Source of the DNA: Pseudomonas sp.
GTDB taxonomy: Bacteria > Pseudomonadota > Gammaproteobacteria > Pseudomonadales > Pseudomonadaceae
Assembly: GCF_030690725.1 (NCBI RefSeq)
Contig: NZ_JAUYGD010000011.1
Coordinates: 46,304-110,303 of the forward strand
Length of the DNA: 64,000 nucleotides
Direction: 5' to 3'
The notes under the pieces: model-generated
Databases searched by the model: none
What the model saw: the letters and a program-made list of their open reading frames with translations, nothing else
What the model was told of the DNA's origin: nothing
Made by a program: the position numbers and the translations under genes
In this document: positions 1 to 15,000 of the stretch, piece after piece
How the letters are laid out: each line of letters starts with the position of its first letter
Numbering within the stretch: the stretch's first letter is position 1

Positions 1-3000
1 GCTCCTGCTGGCGCCACGCGGAAATCGACCTGGAACGGTGCCCACAGGCCGCTGCCACGCAGGTTGCGTGCGCTGTCCAGGCGCAGGCGCAATTGAGCGC
101 CCGGTATCGGCGTGAAGCGCAAAGCGACACGACTGGCCGACTGACCATCGCCGTTCAACGCTTCGATGCTGGGCACAGACAGAGGTTGTTCGGCGTTGCC
201 TAGATCAAGCAGTTGCACAGCCCCCTGGGCACGCAGCGATTCCAAAGTTACAGGCTCATTGAAGGTCAGCTCCAACGCCTGTTCACCGGCTGGCACAATC
301 CCCCCCTGCTTGGCCGAGGAGTCCAGAACCAATGCGCCTGGCAACTCCAGCAGAGTAAGACCCTGAGTACCGGAACCAGCCACCAGGCGGTTCTTAAACA
401 GATCCAGGGCCTCAATGCGCTCTTGGTTACCCGCCGAGATCACCCGTGGCTGCAAAGGCTCACGGATATCCAGCACCACCACGCCGCTCTCTGCAGCGAC
501 GAACAACAGGCTGCCGGCCAAACGCAGGCGCACACCACGACCAGGGGCTGCCTGCAACTGATTACCAAGATCGACACGTACGCGCTCTAAGGGCTGATCA
601 CGATTGATGATCTCCAGACCACGGCTGCCTAGTGCGACCAGCATATAACGGCCATAGACCAGCGCATCCTGCGGGTTGGCCTCGAAATCAAAGTTGCGCT
701 GTTGGCTCGGGTCGAACAGGTTGAGGGTCTGGATGCTACCAGTCGCGGCATCCGTCGCTTTGACCAAGGACTCACTCCAGCCTGGGCACTTGACCCAGGC
801 GGCGCTGCGGATATTACCGCCACTCAGCAGCCAGCCATCTTCCAGGCGCAACAGAGCACCACCATTTAGACCAGCAGGCGCGGAGAGACGTAATGGATCT
901 TCACCATCCTGATAATTCAGCGCCATCAAGCCGGTACCGCTGGACGGGCCGGTCTTGAACGCACAAGTCGTGCTGTCTGGCGGCAAGGCGTCGACCGAGG
1001 CACCTGCGGCGAACAAACCAGCGCCCTGCTTGATTAGACGACTGACCGGGCTGGCCAGCTTTTCTTCATGAATCACCTGCAGGCCGTTCTGTTCATCCAG
1101 ATTCAAACGCGCAACGCCGCCAACACCGCTGGCCACATAGAGACGTTTACGCCAGGTGTTTTCTTCCCACTCCAAAGTCGGCGCAATCTGCAGCGAGTCG
1201 ATGCCAATCGAGAAATCTTGCGCGGCTTGGCGAGTAAGAATTTCCTGCTCTTCCGGCGTCGGCTCCAACGAGCCACTGGACATAAAGGCTCTGGCCAGGC
1301 GCTCGTTAATCGCCATAGCCTGAATCTTAAGGTTCAAGCGCTGCGCGTCGCTCGGCAGAGCCGGTGAGCCACCAACCAACTGCGGCTGGCTAGGATTCTG
1401 TACCGAGAAGGCGGCAGCCCGATAGTTCTCTGGTAACCAGCCACCACTAGGCAGTTTCTGCGTGCCATAACCCTCGACCATATGGCCGCCGTTGGTAAGC
1501 GCCACACCGGTCTGCTGGTCAATCCACAGGTCGCTCGGGAATATCAACGAAGGATGCAGCTGGGACAATTTGCGCAGGCCGTAACCGAAGCTCTTATCGC
1601 CATTCAGACGCGCTTGATTGCCATAACGATCCTCACCCAGCACTTCGACTTTACCCGGTGCGCCACGCGGTGATGTCACCCGCATACGAGTGCTGGACAG
1701 TACATCGATACGCCCGACCGGTAGGCCACCGAAGCGCACCTTAAGGCCATCCATAACACTGTTACCCGGCTCGAAACCATCGCCCGTGATAGTCACGATA
1801 GCGTCGCCGGCAGCAGGCCCCCACAGCGGCGTCAGCTGGTCGAAGCGAATAGGCGCATCCACCAGCAGAGCACCTTCCAGTACGGCCTGTTGCATTACAC
1901 CGTCACGCACCGCCGCCAGCGTCAGGTTGTACTGACCTGCGCGCGGCAGGGCCGGTACGCTAACCTCAAGAATGGCCGGCGCAGTGTCACTCTCGCGAGA
2001 GACACCTACTATTTGGGCGGCCTGATCGCCAATATATACATGAACCTGGGCGAGGCTGGCGGGCAGGCCGCGCGCACTCACGGTGATCAGGCTGGCCTGG
2101 TCACGGGCCACACGACGAGGCACCACGGCTTCAAGCGAAAGCACCTCGTCACGGGCCCCGCGGTAAGTCAGATTAACCCGCTGATCCTGCATCAGCGTAT
2201 GCAGCACTAGCGGACTCTTTCCAGGCATCGGCTTGACCGAGGCCAAACCAGCCTTGACCAGCAGAGTCAGGCGGTCACCAATCCGCAACTGGTCGGCACT
2301 AGCATTTGCCAAAGTCAGCTTGGCGTCATTGCTGGTGATTGCCACATTGGCCGTCAGCGTCTCGCCCTGTGGGCCGAGCAGCAGGAACTGTTGCTCATTA
2401 GTCAGATACTGATCGATTGCCTTGCTGAAACGCGCAATGACTTGCAGGCTGCCATCCGGCTGACGATCAAGAATACCGTTACGTGGGTCAACCATGTGCA
2501 AGCGTAGAAGAACGTCCGGCACCACTTGCACAATACTACCGTTGGCTTCCACACCGCCGGCGAGTGCCGAGTAGGCATCCGCGACCACGCTTTCCACGCT
2601 GCCGCCAGCAGGAGCCTCCATGCTGCGGCCCGGTTGTGGGCGTAGTGGGTCGGTAACATCGATGGTCAGCACACCCTTGCTGCCCCGAGCGACATAAAGC
2701 GTGTTGCCGTTGAAGTCGAGATCGTAGACATAACCAATGTCGTTTACCCGCGCCACCACTTGCGGCTTCGCTGGATTCAGCAAGTCGACTACGGCAATGC
2801 CGCCGCTGCCTGCGGCCACATAAGCGTAGCGCCCTTGCAAGGAAACACGGGTGCCTGGCAGATCCAACTGCGCCAAACGCTGTAGGCCCTGGGCTTTGTC
2901 CTGCTTGAATACATAGAAACCACCACTGCCATTGGCTTCCTGAGTGAGCAAGATATTGGTTTTAAAGTTGAACGCACCGCCCACGCCGATCAGCAGGTCG

Positions 3001-6000
3001 GCATCACCCAGCGTTGCGTTCTGGGTTGCGATGTCGAGCAGAGGCAGCTTGGACTCGGTCGCCAAACTCTCGACCAGATAGGTTTTGTTTGGCAAGAAGG
3101 CATCGACAATACCTACGCCCTCTTCACCCATAGCTAGCAGTACTCGGGCATTGCGTACACGCAGACCACGTACGACTTTGCTCGGCAGTTCCAGCGCGCT
3201 CAATAAGGTGGTACGAGCCGGATCCAGTTGATCGAATGCGACGGTGAACAGGCGAGACTCGATGGCATTGCCGCTGCTATCCAAGCGGACGCCGGTGATA
3301 TAGGCACGATCACTGCCACGCTCGAAATAGGGTTCTACGCCTACGGCGATAAAGCCGCCTGGCAGGGATATTTTCGACACAACACGGTCATCACGGCCGT
3401 CGCGATTGCGGTCGAGCAAACGCAACATATCGTCTGGATTTAAACCGTTGTCGCCAGCATTGACCGCATACACCAAGACCCCTGCTTCACCTTGAGCGGC
3501 GAACAGATAGCTGCCGGACGGATCAAGCGCCAGATCATAAATTCGGCCCTTGTCGCGAATCAGTGCCTGGGGCGGCTGTTGATAGGTAAAGGCCTTGAGC
3601 AAAGTGCCCAGCTGCCCAGTGCCTGTAAGTTTGACCACTACATCAACGGTACCGAGAGAAGCGGCAGGGCTGATCACTTCCAGGGTTTCAGCATCGAGTA
3701 CTTTATATTGAGTCGCTTCGAAATCACCGAACAGGACGCTCATGGCGCCAGGATCGCTGCGGAAACCCTGACCTTTTATCAATACACGGGTGCCGCCATT
3801 AAACGAACCTTGCGCAGGTGTCAGGGAACGCACCAGCAGCGGCTCGACAAACTGCACAGCACCAACTTTGGAAGCCTTGCTACCGTTACCGCTGATTACT
3901 TGCAGACTCGCAGGACCAGGCAGGCTGTTCGGCGCCTGGACGCTATAGCGAGTGCGGCCATCGAGTAGGGTCTCACGCAGCTCCCCGGTGGCAATCTGAC
4001 CGGATAAGCTGAACTGCGGTTGACCGGTACTGCCGGAGAGAACGACTTCCAGCTCGCCACCGCCGATATCCAGAGAGCCAGGGGCAACACGCTCAATAGC
4101 GATCTGCGGTCCCGCAGCCAAACCGGTGCGGAAGCGAATGCTGTGCTCCATGAGTCCACGAGTACGGCGGCTGGCCAGATCACCCTTGAGAAGGATGCGA
4201 TAACCGCTGGTTGCGGCCAACGGTTGTTCGGGCTGCAAGCGCAACACGCGCTGGTCGGCACTTCGCTCGATAACGAAGGCGACGTTTTCCGGCTGCTGTC
4301 CGGCTTGCGCGTCGCGCTGCAGACTCAGATAAGTACGCAGCTGGGCATCGTTGAGCTTATTCAAGGAGCGGGTAAAGCGCAGCTCCAGCGGACTGTCCAA
4401 CGGCACGCCGTCACTTTGGTCACGCGGCGAGCTGCTGACCAGTTCAAGGGTCAGCAGGTCAATCAACCCCAAATGGGATATGGATTCAGGGTAATTTGTC
4501 TTCGCTGCGAAGATGGCAATTCCCTGGTCAGCGACAACCAACGGGTAGCTGCGGCTGGATTTCGTCAGTAGACCGTTTGGTACCCCCAGGCAGCGATATG
4601 GCAGCACCAAGGCATCGAGCAGACTGATATTGTCGGGACGACTGAAGTCGTAGAAACCTAAATAGTCTTGCGGCGCTTTCTCGCATTCCGCACCGACCTC
4701 TGCAGCACCATGAGTCAAATTAACGCCGGTGGTGGCCAAGGTGTGAATCCCTTTACTCTGCCCCGGTACGCTAAAGCCTCCCGACTGATAACGGCCCACT
4801 TCGCGGATATAGGCTGGCCGGCTGGCGTCATAAAGCTTCAGATCATTCCCGTTAGCAAAGCGGCCGCCATCGGCACTCAGCGCTGTCAGCCCTGCCACAT
4901 CGCTATCACCGACCTGCGGCAGAGAAGGCTTGCTGAGGTCGAAAATCACTCGACGAGCACCGTTGACAACATGCAGCGTATCGCCGATCACAGCGATGTC
5001 CTGCACGTCACTCAGCGTTTGGGAGCGCCCACCGAGGGTCGCATGGGTAATCCGCCGCACCACGCTGGGTCGCATGGGGTCGGCGATGCTGACCACCGCA
5101 ATTCCTTCCTTGCGGCTGGCAACCAGCACCAGGCCCTGATGCACCAGAATCTTCTCCACCACCTCGTTAAACGGTAACGGCAGGCTATAGCGGATACCGC
5201 GATCCTTACCCGGTGGTTGTTCTGTCAGATCGTCGGGATCGCGTATCTCGCGGTCATAAACCAACAGCAGGCTACGACCTTCATAGTCAGTATCGATAAA
5301 CGGGAAGCTATAGCCCCGCGCAGCCACATACAGCTGCTTGTCGCCCAGTGCCATCGCACTAGGCTGCACATCCTGCGGCAAGTTGTAGTAACCCAAGCCG
5401 TGGCGTGGCGCAGCCTGGTCGACCTGTGCGGGATCGTACTTGACCAGGCTGATCCAGCCAGGCGCATAGTAATGCTGCAACTCTTCCAAGGTGGTCAGTT
5501 TATCCGGCCGTACTACGCCCTCTCCGAGTTCACCGCGGCCAAGCACGTAAACCATTCGCAGATCGCTATCCACCGCCAGATCGACGATATGGCCTGGCGG
5601 CAACTTCAGCGGATCGGGTACGTAATCCGTGAGCTGTCCTCTTTCCAACTTGCTCAGGCGAGCATCGATCTCCTTGCGCGTCATAGCCGGTTCGCTTTCC
5701 AGGCCGCGATCCAGTTGCAGACGGCCATAGAACAACGCGTTGCGCTGCACATAGCGACGACCGAGCTCATCACTCAATTCGATATCGATAAAGCCGCGGT
5801 AACCGCCACCCTCATCGTCGCGCAGGTCTGGCACCAGCCAGCTCATGCGCTCAGCGCTGTATAAACGCAGATCGGCCGAGCCAACCTTGAAGCTCCGCAC
5901 CGTCTCTGGTTCACCGCTCTTATAGGCGGTGAGCGTCATGCCAGCGTGAAAACCCTTGCCGACCAACGCCACACGGTCGTTCTGGCCACTCTGGGCTACG

Positions 6001-9000
6001 CGGACCACCGCAGGAGTCAGGTGAGAAATCGACAATTCGTCGACAAAGACAAAACCGCCCAGAACAGTATCGGAAAGACCGCTCTGGTTATGGACACTGA
6101 CAGTCGCCGGGCCGGGATAGTTAGGCACCGTCTTGGCGTAGAGACTAACGATACCGGTCTCGGCATCTACAGTACGAATCTCGATAACCAGCGGCTCGCC
6201 GCCCACCATCAGGCGCAACTGGTCACTGAAATTCCGACCTCGGACAACGATCTCGGTGCCGCCACGCACGTCCCCGACATTGACACATGAGTTGCGCTCG
6301 CGACTCTCGCGGGTACAGATGCTCTCGATATCCGGGTACAACGCATCTGCCGGCGCAGTGCTGAAGTTGAATACGTAGTCGGCAGCCATCGGCTGACCGG
6401 TAACCGCGGCCAAGCCTTGCTTGATCCGTACGTAATAGCGCTGGCGAGCTTGCAGACTCTGGCCTTCCTTGCGAGTCAGCTGGATACGCCGCTTAGTGGT
6501 GTCGCTACCCCGACTGGCGAAGGCCAAGTCGAACAATCCGGTCACGTCACTGCCGATCTGCGCATCACCCTCCAATACTTGGACATAGTCGCCCAGCACA
6601 GTGGATTCCGGCAGCACTGCCGATAGTTCGATAAGGATTGCCGGCAACTGCGTGCTGACATCGTTCTCGCCAACCTGAGGCGTGTGTTGCAACACGGTCA
6701 AGGCCGGAAGGTCTATACGGCCAATACCACCTTTGCCAGCGGCGACCTGGATGCCTCCACGCGCCAAGGTCACGCCACGAACCCCGAAATTGTCCGACTT
6801 GGCGTTACGCTGAATCATGACCGGAACGCTGGCATCCAATCCGCTCTCACCGACACGAGCCAAGTCGATGATCTGCACCAAACTCTGCGATGGCCTGTCT
6901 TCCTGGTCGGATAACAGTTGGGTGACATAGGCCAGGTTGCCGGAAAGGTGCACGTCATACAGACCGTCGGAGGCCAGATCCGGGCGATGCGGTTCGATTT
7001 CCACCACCTGCACCAAGCGCGGTTGGTCAGGCTCGCCGATATCGATGCGCGACAAGCGCGCGCTATCGCCGGCACCGGCCATGTCGCTCACAAAGAGCTG
7101 ATCGCCAACCAAGTGCAAGCGGTTGGCGATGCCCAGGGTATCGACACGCGCGACTATCGGCATGGCCGGCGTGCTCAGGTCGGCAACCACCACGCCCTCT
7201 TCCGAAGCGGCAATATAGGCATAGTGGCCACGCACCTTGACGTCGCGAGTGAAGCCATTCGGTTTGATGTAGCCAACATGGTAGGGCGCGGTCATATTGG
7301 TGATATCGATCACCTGTACGCCACCGTTGCCATTCGCCACCAGCGCCAGATTGCCGCTGCGAGTCAGACCGTAAACATCGGGGTAGGGCATATCGACCCT
7401 GCCCATCATCAGATAAGGCAGGCCGAATTGGCCGTCGCCATTCTTTTGGCCGAACAGCAGCAACTCGCCAGCGTTGTTATCCAGATAGAGCGCGCCAGTG
7501 CCTTCGCTTGGCCTGTCGCCACCAAGCCAATCCTTGCGAATTTCACCAGTGAAACTGGAGATAAACTGACAAGCTCCACCCGCGGCAGCACCCTGACAGT
7601 CGCCACCAATAACACCGGATTTACCCGCCAGAACGATATTCTCATCGGATACCAGTTCGCCGATGCTACCGCTGAACATCTCGGCGGCACCGTTAAGCAG
7701 CGGTGAATAGGCGAAGAAGTCACCACTTTGATTGCTCTGGGTTTCATCCACAGCATCCATGATAAAGATGCCAGTGCGAGCCGGGGCATTGGCTTTGAGC
7801 ATCTCGTCCTTGCCAAGCAAGCCGAGACCTTGCTCGATGCGCAACGGATCAACACTGGACCAAGCGGCCAGCATCGCGCCACTGCGATCCAATGCGCGGT
7901 ACTGATCGACTGCGGTGTAATGCACCTGCTTCGCGACCTGCTGGGCATTTAGAGCCGGCATGATGAAACGCCGCTCGCTGAGCGACCAGCCAACCTCGTG
8001 GTAGGTATCGCGCGTCACGGTGTGGTTCGGTGTAACCACCGTGGTCAGTACGTGCAGACGCTCGTTGCGTAAACCAGTACGGCGTAGAACATCACCCTGA
8101 CTAAAGTCGGCCCAATAAATAAAATAGTGCTTGTCTGGTTGGCTGACCGGCGTTTTATCGCCAGGGGCCCGAGTGTCATCGCGGAATAGCTTCAGCGGAT
8201 ATTCGTCGGCGACTTTCCACTCGCCGCTTTCTGTCTGGTACTGACGCTGCCAGAGCATGCTGACATCCTGGATAGCGCCACCCATATCTTCAATAGAGAC
8301 CACTGCGCGCAGACTCTCGCTCATGGTCAGCACGTCTTTATCAATCGGATAGAGCACGCTCAAGCGCGGAACAATGGTGTCCTCCAGGCGACCGATACGG
8401 ACGATCTGCGACTCACCAGCCTGGCCGAGCTGATCATAGGCGATGGCTTGCACGGTGAAGCCTTGCACACCAGCAGGCGCTGCAATCAGTGCCCGGTAGA
8501 CGTGGTCCTGCGCATGACTGCCCGTCTGCTGACCGTAACTCTGTTGGCTGCTGTAGACCGGAACGCCATTGACGTAGAAGGTGACACGGTCAATGCCTTC
8601 AGGGCCAAGGTCGTCGAATGCTTCGACAAAGACCTCAACGTCCTCGCCATCTATTACCACGCTGTTGTCATTATCCGGTTTGACGATCCGTGCTTGCGGT
8701 GGTTGGTCGGCTTTGATCGTCAAAGCACGGGGCAAATCGACCATGGCAGACTCGTAACCGTCCAGATCCCGGGCCTTGGCGCGGAAACGCAGAACCTGAT
8801 CAACACGGCCATTCGGTACCTTGAAATGAAACTGGTAGGGCGCGGCGGAATCTTCGCCGAGCGGCTGGTAGGCAGGAGTCGCGTCTGCTGGGCCGATGGA
8901 ATAGAAAAGCGAAGCGCTGTCTACGCCGACTTCCGGGTCGCTGGCCTGCACCTGGATGACCACTCCACGACCTTCGGTCAGCTCGCTCACCTCGCCCATG

Positions 9001-12000
9001 GCAAACCCGCGGGCGTCGAGCAACTTGATCGCGTTGACCTCAGGAACCTGGTTACGCAGCAGGGTTACTACTATTTGTTCGCGGGTCTCGTTGCCGCTGG
9101 CATCGCGAGCAATGATCTGTAGCTGCATCGGCAGCGCATCGGGCAGTTTGTCCGTGCGGCCCAGGTAACCGGCAATAGTGTCCAAGGGCAGGCTGCCGAT
9201 AAACGGTGCGCTGAGCATCAGACGGTCGACGACACGTTCGTTGTCGGCATATATACCGTCGCCGTCGCGATCCACATAAAGACCGAGGCTGACCGAACCT
9301 ACGCGTACGTTGTCACTTACTTCCAGCTGATATGGCAAATCACGCTTTTCGGCCACGCTGGCACCAGTGGCCACCGGCAGCTTAACCACCATCTCAGGCG
9401 CTTTGTCGTCCTTGAATACACGTACCCGCACAGGCTGAACCGTAGATACGCTACGTGCTTGACCGTTGGCACGGCGCTCAAGGGTGCTCGCAGTCAAATG
9501 CAGATCAGTACCAGCCTGCCCGTAAGGAATCTCCAGAAGGAACTCATACGGGAAAACCATATCTGTGAAACTGCGATCACCGCCCTTCAAGCCGGCAACA
9601 TTGAGCACAACACGATCAATACCGACATCATCGACAGCGTTGACTTGCACCAGCATCAACTGGCCTTCGTCTATCTCGCTGTTGTTCTTGGGTGTACCAA
9701 TGGCAACGCTGGGAGCCTGATCCTGCACAATCTCAACATCGAACTGTTCTTCGGCACGGTGAGCATCCAAGTCATCATGGGCGACACCATAGGTGTCCAC
9801 GGCTTCGACACTGACATGCACACGATTCGCTTGGGGGTTTGCGGGATCAAATTCTGGTACTGGTACAGAGAAATTGTAGGGTGCCGAGCGCAAGCGCATT
9901 TCATAGGGCGCTTGGCCATTGCCATAGGTGGCACGCAAGTGAAGGTATTCGATACCGACGTCGTCGAATGCTTTGACGTTCACATAAAGCGGGTTGCCTT
10001 CCACCACTTTGGCACCCGGTACCGGCTCAATCACATCCAGCACCGGACGCTCGTCGACTCGTACCGGATAGCTCACTTCACGCGCTTGGCTATTGGCGGC
10101 GTCGAACGCCTCGACCCGTACCCAGACATCTACCCTGCTTATCTCATCGTGGGTAAGTCCGAAGCCTGCAAGAATCTGGTGCAGCCGATCGACATGCAGT
10201 ATCTGGGTGTATTCCGGCGTGTCGATATTGAGCGTAGTGACAGGCTCGTAGTCGTCCGAGGGAATACCTTTAATGTCGCGCAACAGGGAGAAGTCCTGCT
10301 TCACGTACTGACCGTCGCGCTTGAGCACACCATAGGCGCGCGACAGCATGATGCGGCTGACCTTGACGTTATCGTAGCCCTGTACCGTCAGACTGAAGTC
10401 ACTGTCCTCAATGGCGCCAAAACCAATTGCAGGGCGCTTGATGATGGCTTCCGGCTTGATAGTGTCGGCGGCGACATTGATCTCTCGATCAAACAGTCCA
10501 ACTGCGCCATCCGAATCCGTTATCTGCGCCGTCAACTTGAGCTTTTCGTTATGGCGAATCAGACCGGCGGGTACTTCCAGCACAAAAGTGCTTTGCAACG
10601 CGTAGGGGCTATTTTTGCGACCAAAATCGTCCGCCAAAGTGGCGTCGTAATTGGCCTGCATGCTGTCGTGAATGCTGGCAAAAGCAGCATCGACCGCCTG
10701 AACACCGCCCGCAGCTTCATTGGCACTGCTGGAGAGCACTGGCAATGGCACGCCATTAGCAAACACCTTGAGACGGGATGGCGTCAGCAGACGATCATCC
10801 GCCGCCACCAAGCCGACTCGGATGCGGAAAGTGCCTGCCGCTATGTCCTGATCTTCAGCCGGCGCAGTAATACGTACTTCCGGCACCATATTGACCAGAG
10901 GGTGGATCAACAGCGTGCGCTGACTAACATGGCCATAAGTGTCGGTCAGCTCGACCCGGTACTCAGTCGGTTCCGTTTGGTCGAATAGAATCTCAGCCTT
11001 ATCAGATGCCTGCAACGGCGGGGCATTTGGACAGTTGACCGCAAACGAGCGGCTATAGACCACTGCCGCAACGCTGCCATCACGCTTCAAACGCAGTACG
11101 CGGTAAGAGGCCAAACCAGCGTCGTCGCGCAACTCGGTATCCAGACGGAACTGCTCTTGGGTGCGGACCCAGAACTCGCCATAATTCAGACGAGACGGCT
11201 CACGCAGGTTTTTTTTGTAAGTGCCATTAACCCAATAGGTGTTGAAGCCGGTCATTTCCAACGAGGGTTTTTCATTGGCCTGCAATGGGTACAGCATGCT
11301 GTGTTCGCTGCTGCGACCGCTCCAATCTTCGGCAATCAGGGTCAACTCCAGATCACCGCTATCCAACGCCTTAGGTACCCGGTAAGGCAACTGCCAGGTG
11401 CGCTTACCAAAACTGACGCCCAAGTCATGTACCGTACGACTGCGGTTTTCCAGCAGGCGTAAGCTCTTCAAGGCGCGACTGTCGTCATCGAACTCGACCT
11501 TCAGGTCGAGTTGCTGCATCGGAATTGCCACAGTGCCAAGCATAGGGGAAAGAATCTTCGAAGTTGGCGTTTGCTCGTCAATGCTCAGCGTTTGTTGCAA
11601 CAGGGGTTGCAGTACCTGCGCGCCACGAGCTGCAGACCTACGGTCGACCGCGTGACCAATCAAAGTGACACTGCCACTTTGCACTTCAGCCGGTATCGGC
11701 ATGAAAACGTTATGGCGCTGATTGATGCTGACGGCAGTTCCGCTGCTGGCAACCTGCAAAAACGCTGTCTGGGCGGCGTCGCCTATGCCATCCTGCACCA
11801 GCAGACTAAGTGCATTGCGACCGGGCATGCGCGCGCCGCTGGCACTAGACAGCTCAGCCGCTCGGCCTTCCTGGAGGCTGAACTGTAGCTCGCGAACAAA
11901 ACCAGGGGCGCCGCCAAGAGGGCGTAGTATCAGGCGAGTGACATCGTCATTGATCAGCGCTTTGAGATCCAACGTGCCGCCAACCGCTTGCACTTCACGT

Positions 12001-15000
12001 ATCTCAGGGCGAGCATGGCAAAGGCTGCGCGAGTAGCTTTCCACCGACCAGACGCTAGCCTGATCGCCGACCTTCAGGCTGATCGGTGCCTGGGACTCCT
12101 CCCCGCCCTCGAACTGTAGCCGATTGTCCTGCACCCTAATGAAGGGCTTACCGTTGAGCAGTAGCTCGCCCTGCCAACCCTGGGCCTCTGGGTAAGCAAA
12201 ATCAATTGTCGGGTGGTTACGCGTAGTCTGGCTGTCATGGCGATTCTTGCCAAACAACTCGCGAGCGCCACCCAAATCACGCAACGAGCTAATCAGCAGG
12301 AGGTGCCCAATAGCATCTCCAGGCGCGTTGGTGCTGTAATCGTCCTGCACATTCAAACTGCCGCGCAAAGGCTGACCACGCTTCTGGCTCTCAGCCGGCA
12401 GGCTGTCGCGCCATGCAAGCGTAGGCGCCTGATCGCGCTGAATCAGAAGACGCCGGGTCTCCTGGCTTTCGTTACCGAGGAGATCCTTGGCCTTGACCAC
12501 CAGCGTCAGTGCCACTGGCTCATTTCCAGGTTGGTAACGCTGGATATCGAGAGAAACCGTACCGATCTGGGGAATAGATACCTGAGCGGCTTTAAGATCA
12601 GTCGCGCTGGCCAACACTTCGTCGCGCCCCTGGTCGTCGAGCAGACGCACTTCATAGGAAGCAACCTCAGTCTCATCCTGCAGACTGGCCTTCAGCTCGA
12701 CCGTCTGGAACTCGAACAGGCGCTCACCCGGAGACTGAATGGTAATGCGCGGCCCTTGCTCATCAGCCACCACCTTCACATTGATGGGTGTCGAGCGGAC
12801 TTCATTGATCCCACGATCAAGTGCGCGAACAACAAACTGCAGTGTGCGGCCTGCATAGCGACGGCTCAACTCTGCTGGTAAACGCAAACGAGCATCGAAG
12901 TCCGCGTAAAATCTCTGCCCGGAGACAATAGCGCCCAAGGTACCGGGATTAGGGATTTTTATGGTTTCCACTCGATCCTTGCGGCTGAAAACCTCCCAGT
13001 TCAACGAATGCTCTTCGCCGGTTTCTGGGTCAATCATCAGTGCATTGATACTGTCGATGAACTGATTGTCGCCCGCACTGCCTTGCACATCGAAACTCTT
13101 GCCCGGCTCCAGGCTGAAATCGGCTATCGGCTTGTTCATCTGCAAGAGCGGCGGCTCTGTGTCGTCGATGATTTCGATATCAAACATCGCTTCACTGCTT
13201 TGCCCGGCGCTGTCAACGGCACGCACGCCCATAGCGGTGGAGTCGTTCAGCTTGTTCGGCACACGCAACGAAGCGCTGACGTATCCACCCAACGCACTAA
13301 CCAGCGCGCTGCCTGTGACAGTCTTGAGCACCTGGGTCTGGCCGTCTTGCCGCAGGAAGAACTCGACTTTAGTCAGCTGGCGATCATCTTGAGCAAGAAC
13401 CTGCGCATTGAACGCCTCGCCTTCGTAGAGTCGCGCTCCAGGTGCTGGCGTACGCACGCTCAGTACTGGTGGAAGATCCCGCTCTATAGGGAAGCGCCAG
13501 AGCGTAGGCTCCGCATCGTTTCCATACTGATCCTGGCCACGTAGCTCAACCACCAACTCATCGCCCTGCTCAGGGATAGAGACCTGGAAGGAACCTTCGA
13601 AACTGGCCATATCAATGCTGGTGTTGTTATACAGCGTCTGCGCTCCGCTCAAGGCTCGCAGGGAAACCAGCTTGGTATCGTCCACGCCGCGCACACGAAA
13701 CTGCACTTGGTTGCCTGCATATAGCGGCACACCCTGAACCGGCGAAATCACGGCCAGACGAGGACCAAGGGTGTCGGCCATAACCTGCAAGGCCAACTCT
13801 TTGGCATCACCACGCTGACCACCGTCATCCACCGCCGCCACTCGCAAACGCAAATTGCGGTTCTGGTTACCCAGGGCGAGCGGCTTCAGATCAATAGTCA
13901 GCCGATTAACCGTCTCGGGCCCAGGTGTAAGGCCTGCGGACTGATCAATGAGCGCCTCCCACACTGGGGTACTTCCGTTTTCTAGCCACAAGCTAGCTTC
14001 AAGAGCGTGCACCGCAAGGTCATCACGGGCCACCACATCGACCAGCAAGCTGTCCTGGCTGTAAAAACGACTTTGTGCGGGACTCAGAGCGCGCACCTCA
14101 GGCTTGCTGTCGTCGCGAATACCAATCAACACCCGTAGTTCGGAATCGTTGCCGGTGCCGTCGGTCGCCACCGCACGAATGGGATAACGGTCGTAACGCA
14201 CACCATCGAGGTGCTTGAAAGTTGGAGCAGCCACCACCTTGAGAGTGGAGAAAGCTTTGAGTGCACCAGGAATCGACTGCACCACCAGGTCGCCGTCGAT
14301 GCTGCTCAGGCGATCCTCAGGATCGCCGGTAAGGACGTACCCGATACCGTCCCGCTTCGCCACTCCGTAGAGTTCCAGGCGTTCAACGCCGACATTGTCG
14401 TAACCAGTGAGTTTGAGAACGAATGTGCTGTTTTCTACCACTGGAGCTAGATCTACGCCGGCATCACTGACATTGATGCTCGGTGAAGCCAGGTTGATAA
14501 CCGGGTCTTCCTCGTCCTTACCCAGAGTGACGTTAACCACAGGGCTACGGGTCAACTGGCCGTCAGTGTCGATGGCCTCGGCATGAATGGTGAGCGGCGC
14601 TTCTTTTTCGACGCCGCTCGGCGTCTTGTACACCACCGTAAAGGGTGCACGCTGATCGGTACCCACCAGCTTACCGTTTACATAGAAATCGACCTGGCGC
14701 ATGCCCAAATCGTCGGTGGCATTAGCCCGCAACTCGACAGGCTGTCCCGAAACCAGGTGGCTGCCCTCGACCGGATGACTAAGAGCTACGGTAGGAGATT
14801 GATCCCCTTTCACCGGCAACAAAAGACGCTCTGACTCGTTTACCTGCTGGTGCTGGTCCACCACCCGACCACGCAGCTCTAGAGTACGTCCCAGCCACTC
14901 GCTCTTGATCGGCAGTTGGAAGGTGTGGCGGGCGCTACGAATCCCCAAAGCGTTGCCGTCGTAGTTTTTCACGTGATGACGGAAGGACTGCACCTCCTCG

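Noticed and set aside
3492..7706. Several 150-260-codon forward frames
   Set aside because: They are antisense shadows of the LVIVD/TIG part of the giant gene and lack ribosome sites and protein-like composition.
9459..10988. A 509-codon forward frame inside the giant gene
   Set aside because: It is antisense to the giant reverse frame, which shows Ig-like motifs through the same stretch. It has no recognisable domains, and GC-rich coding DNA commonly leaves the opposite frame open.
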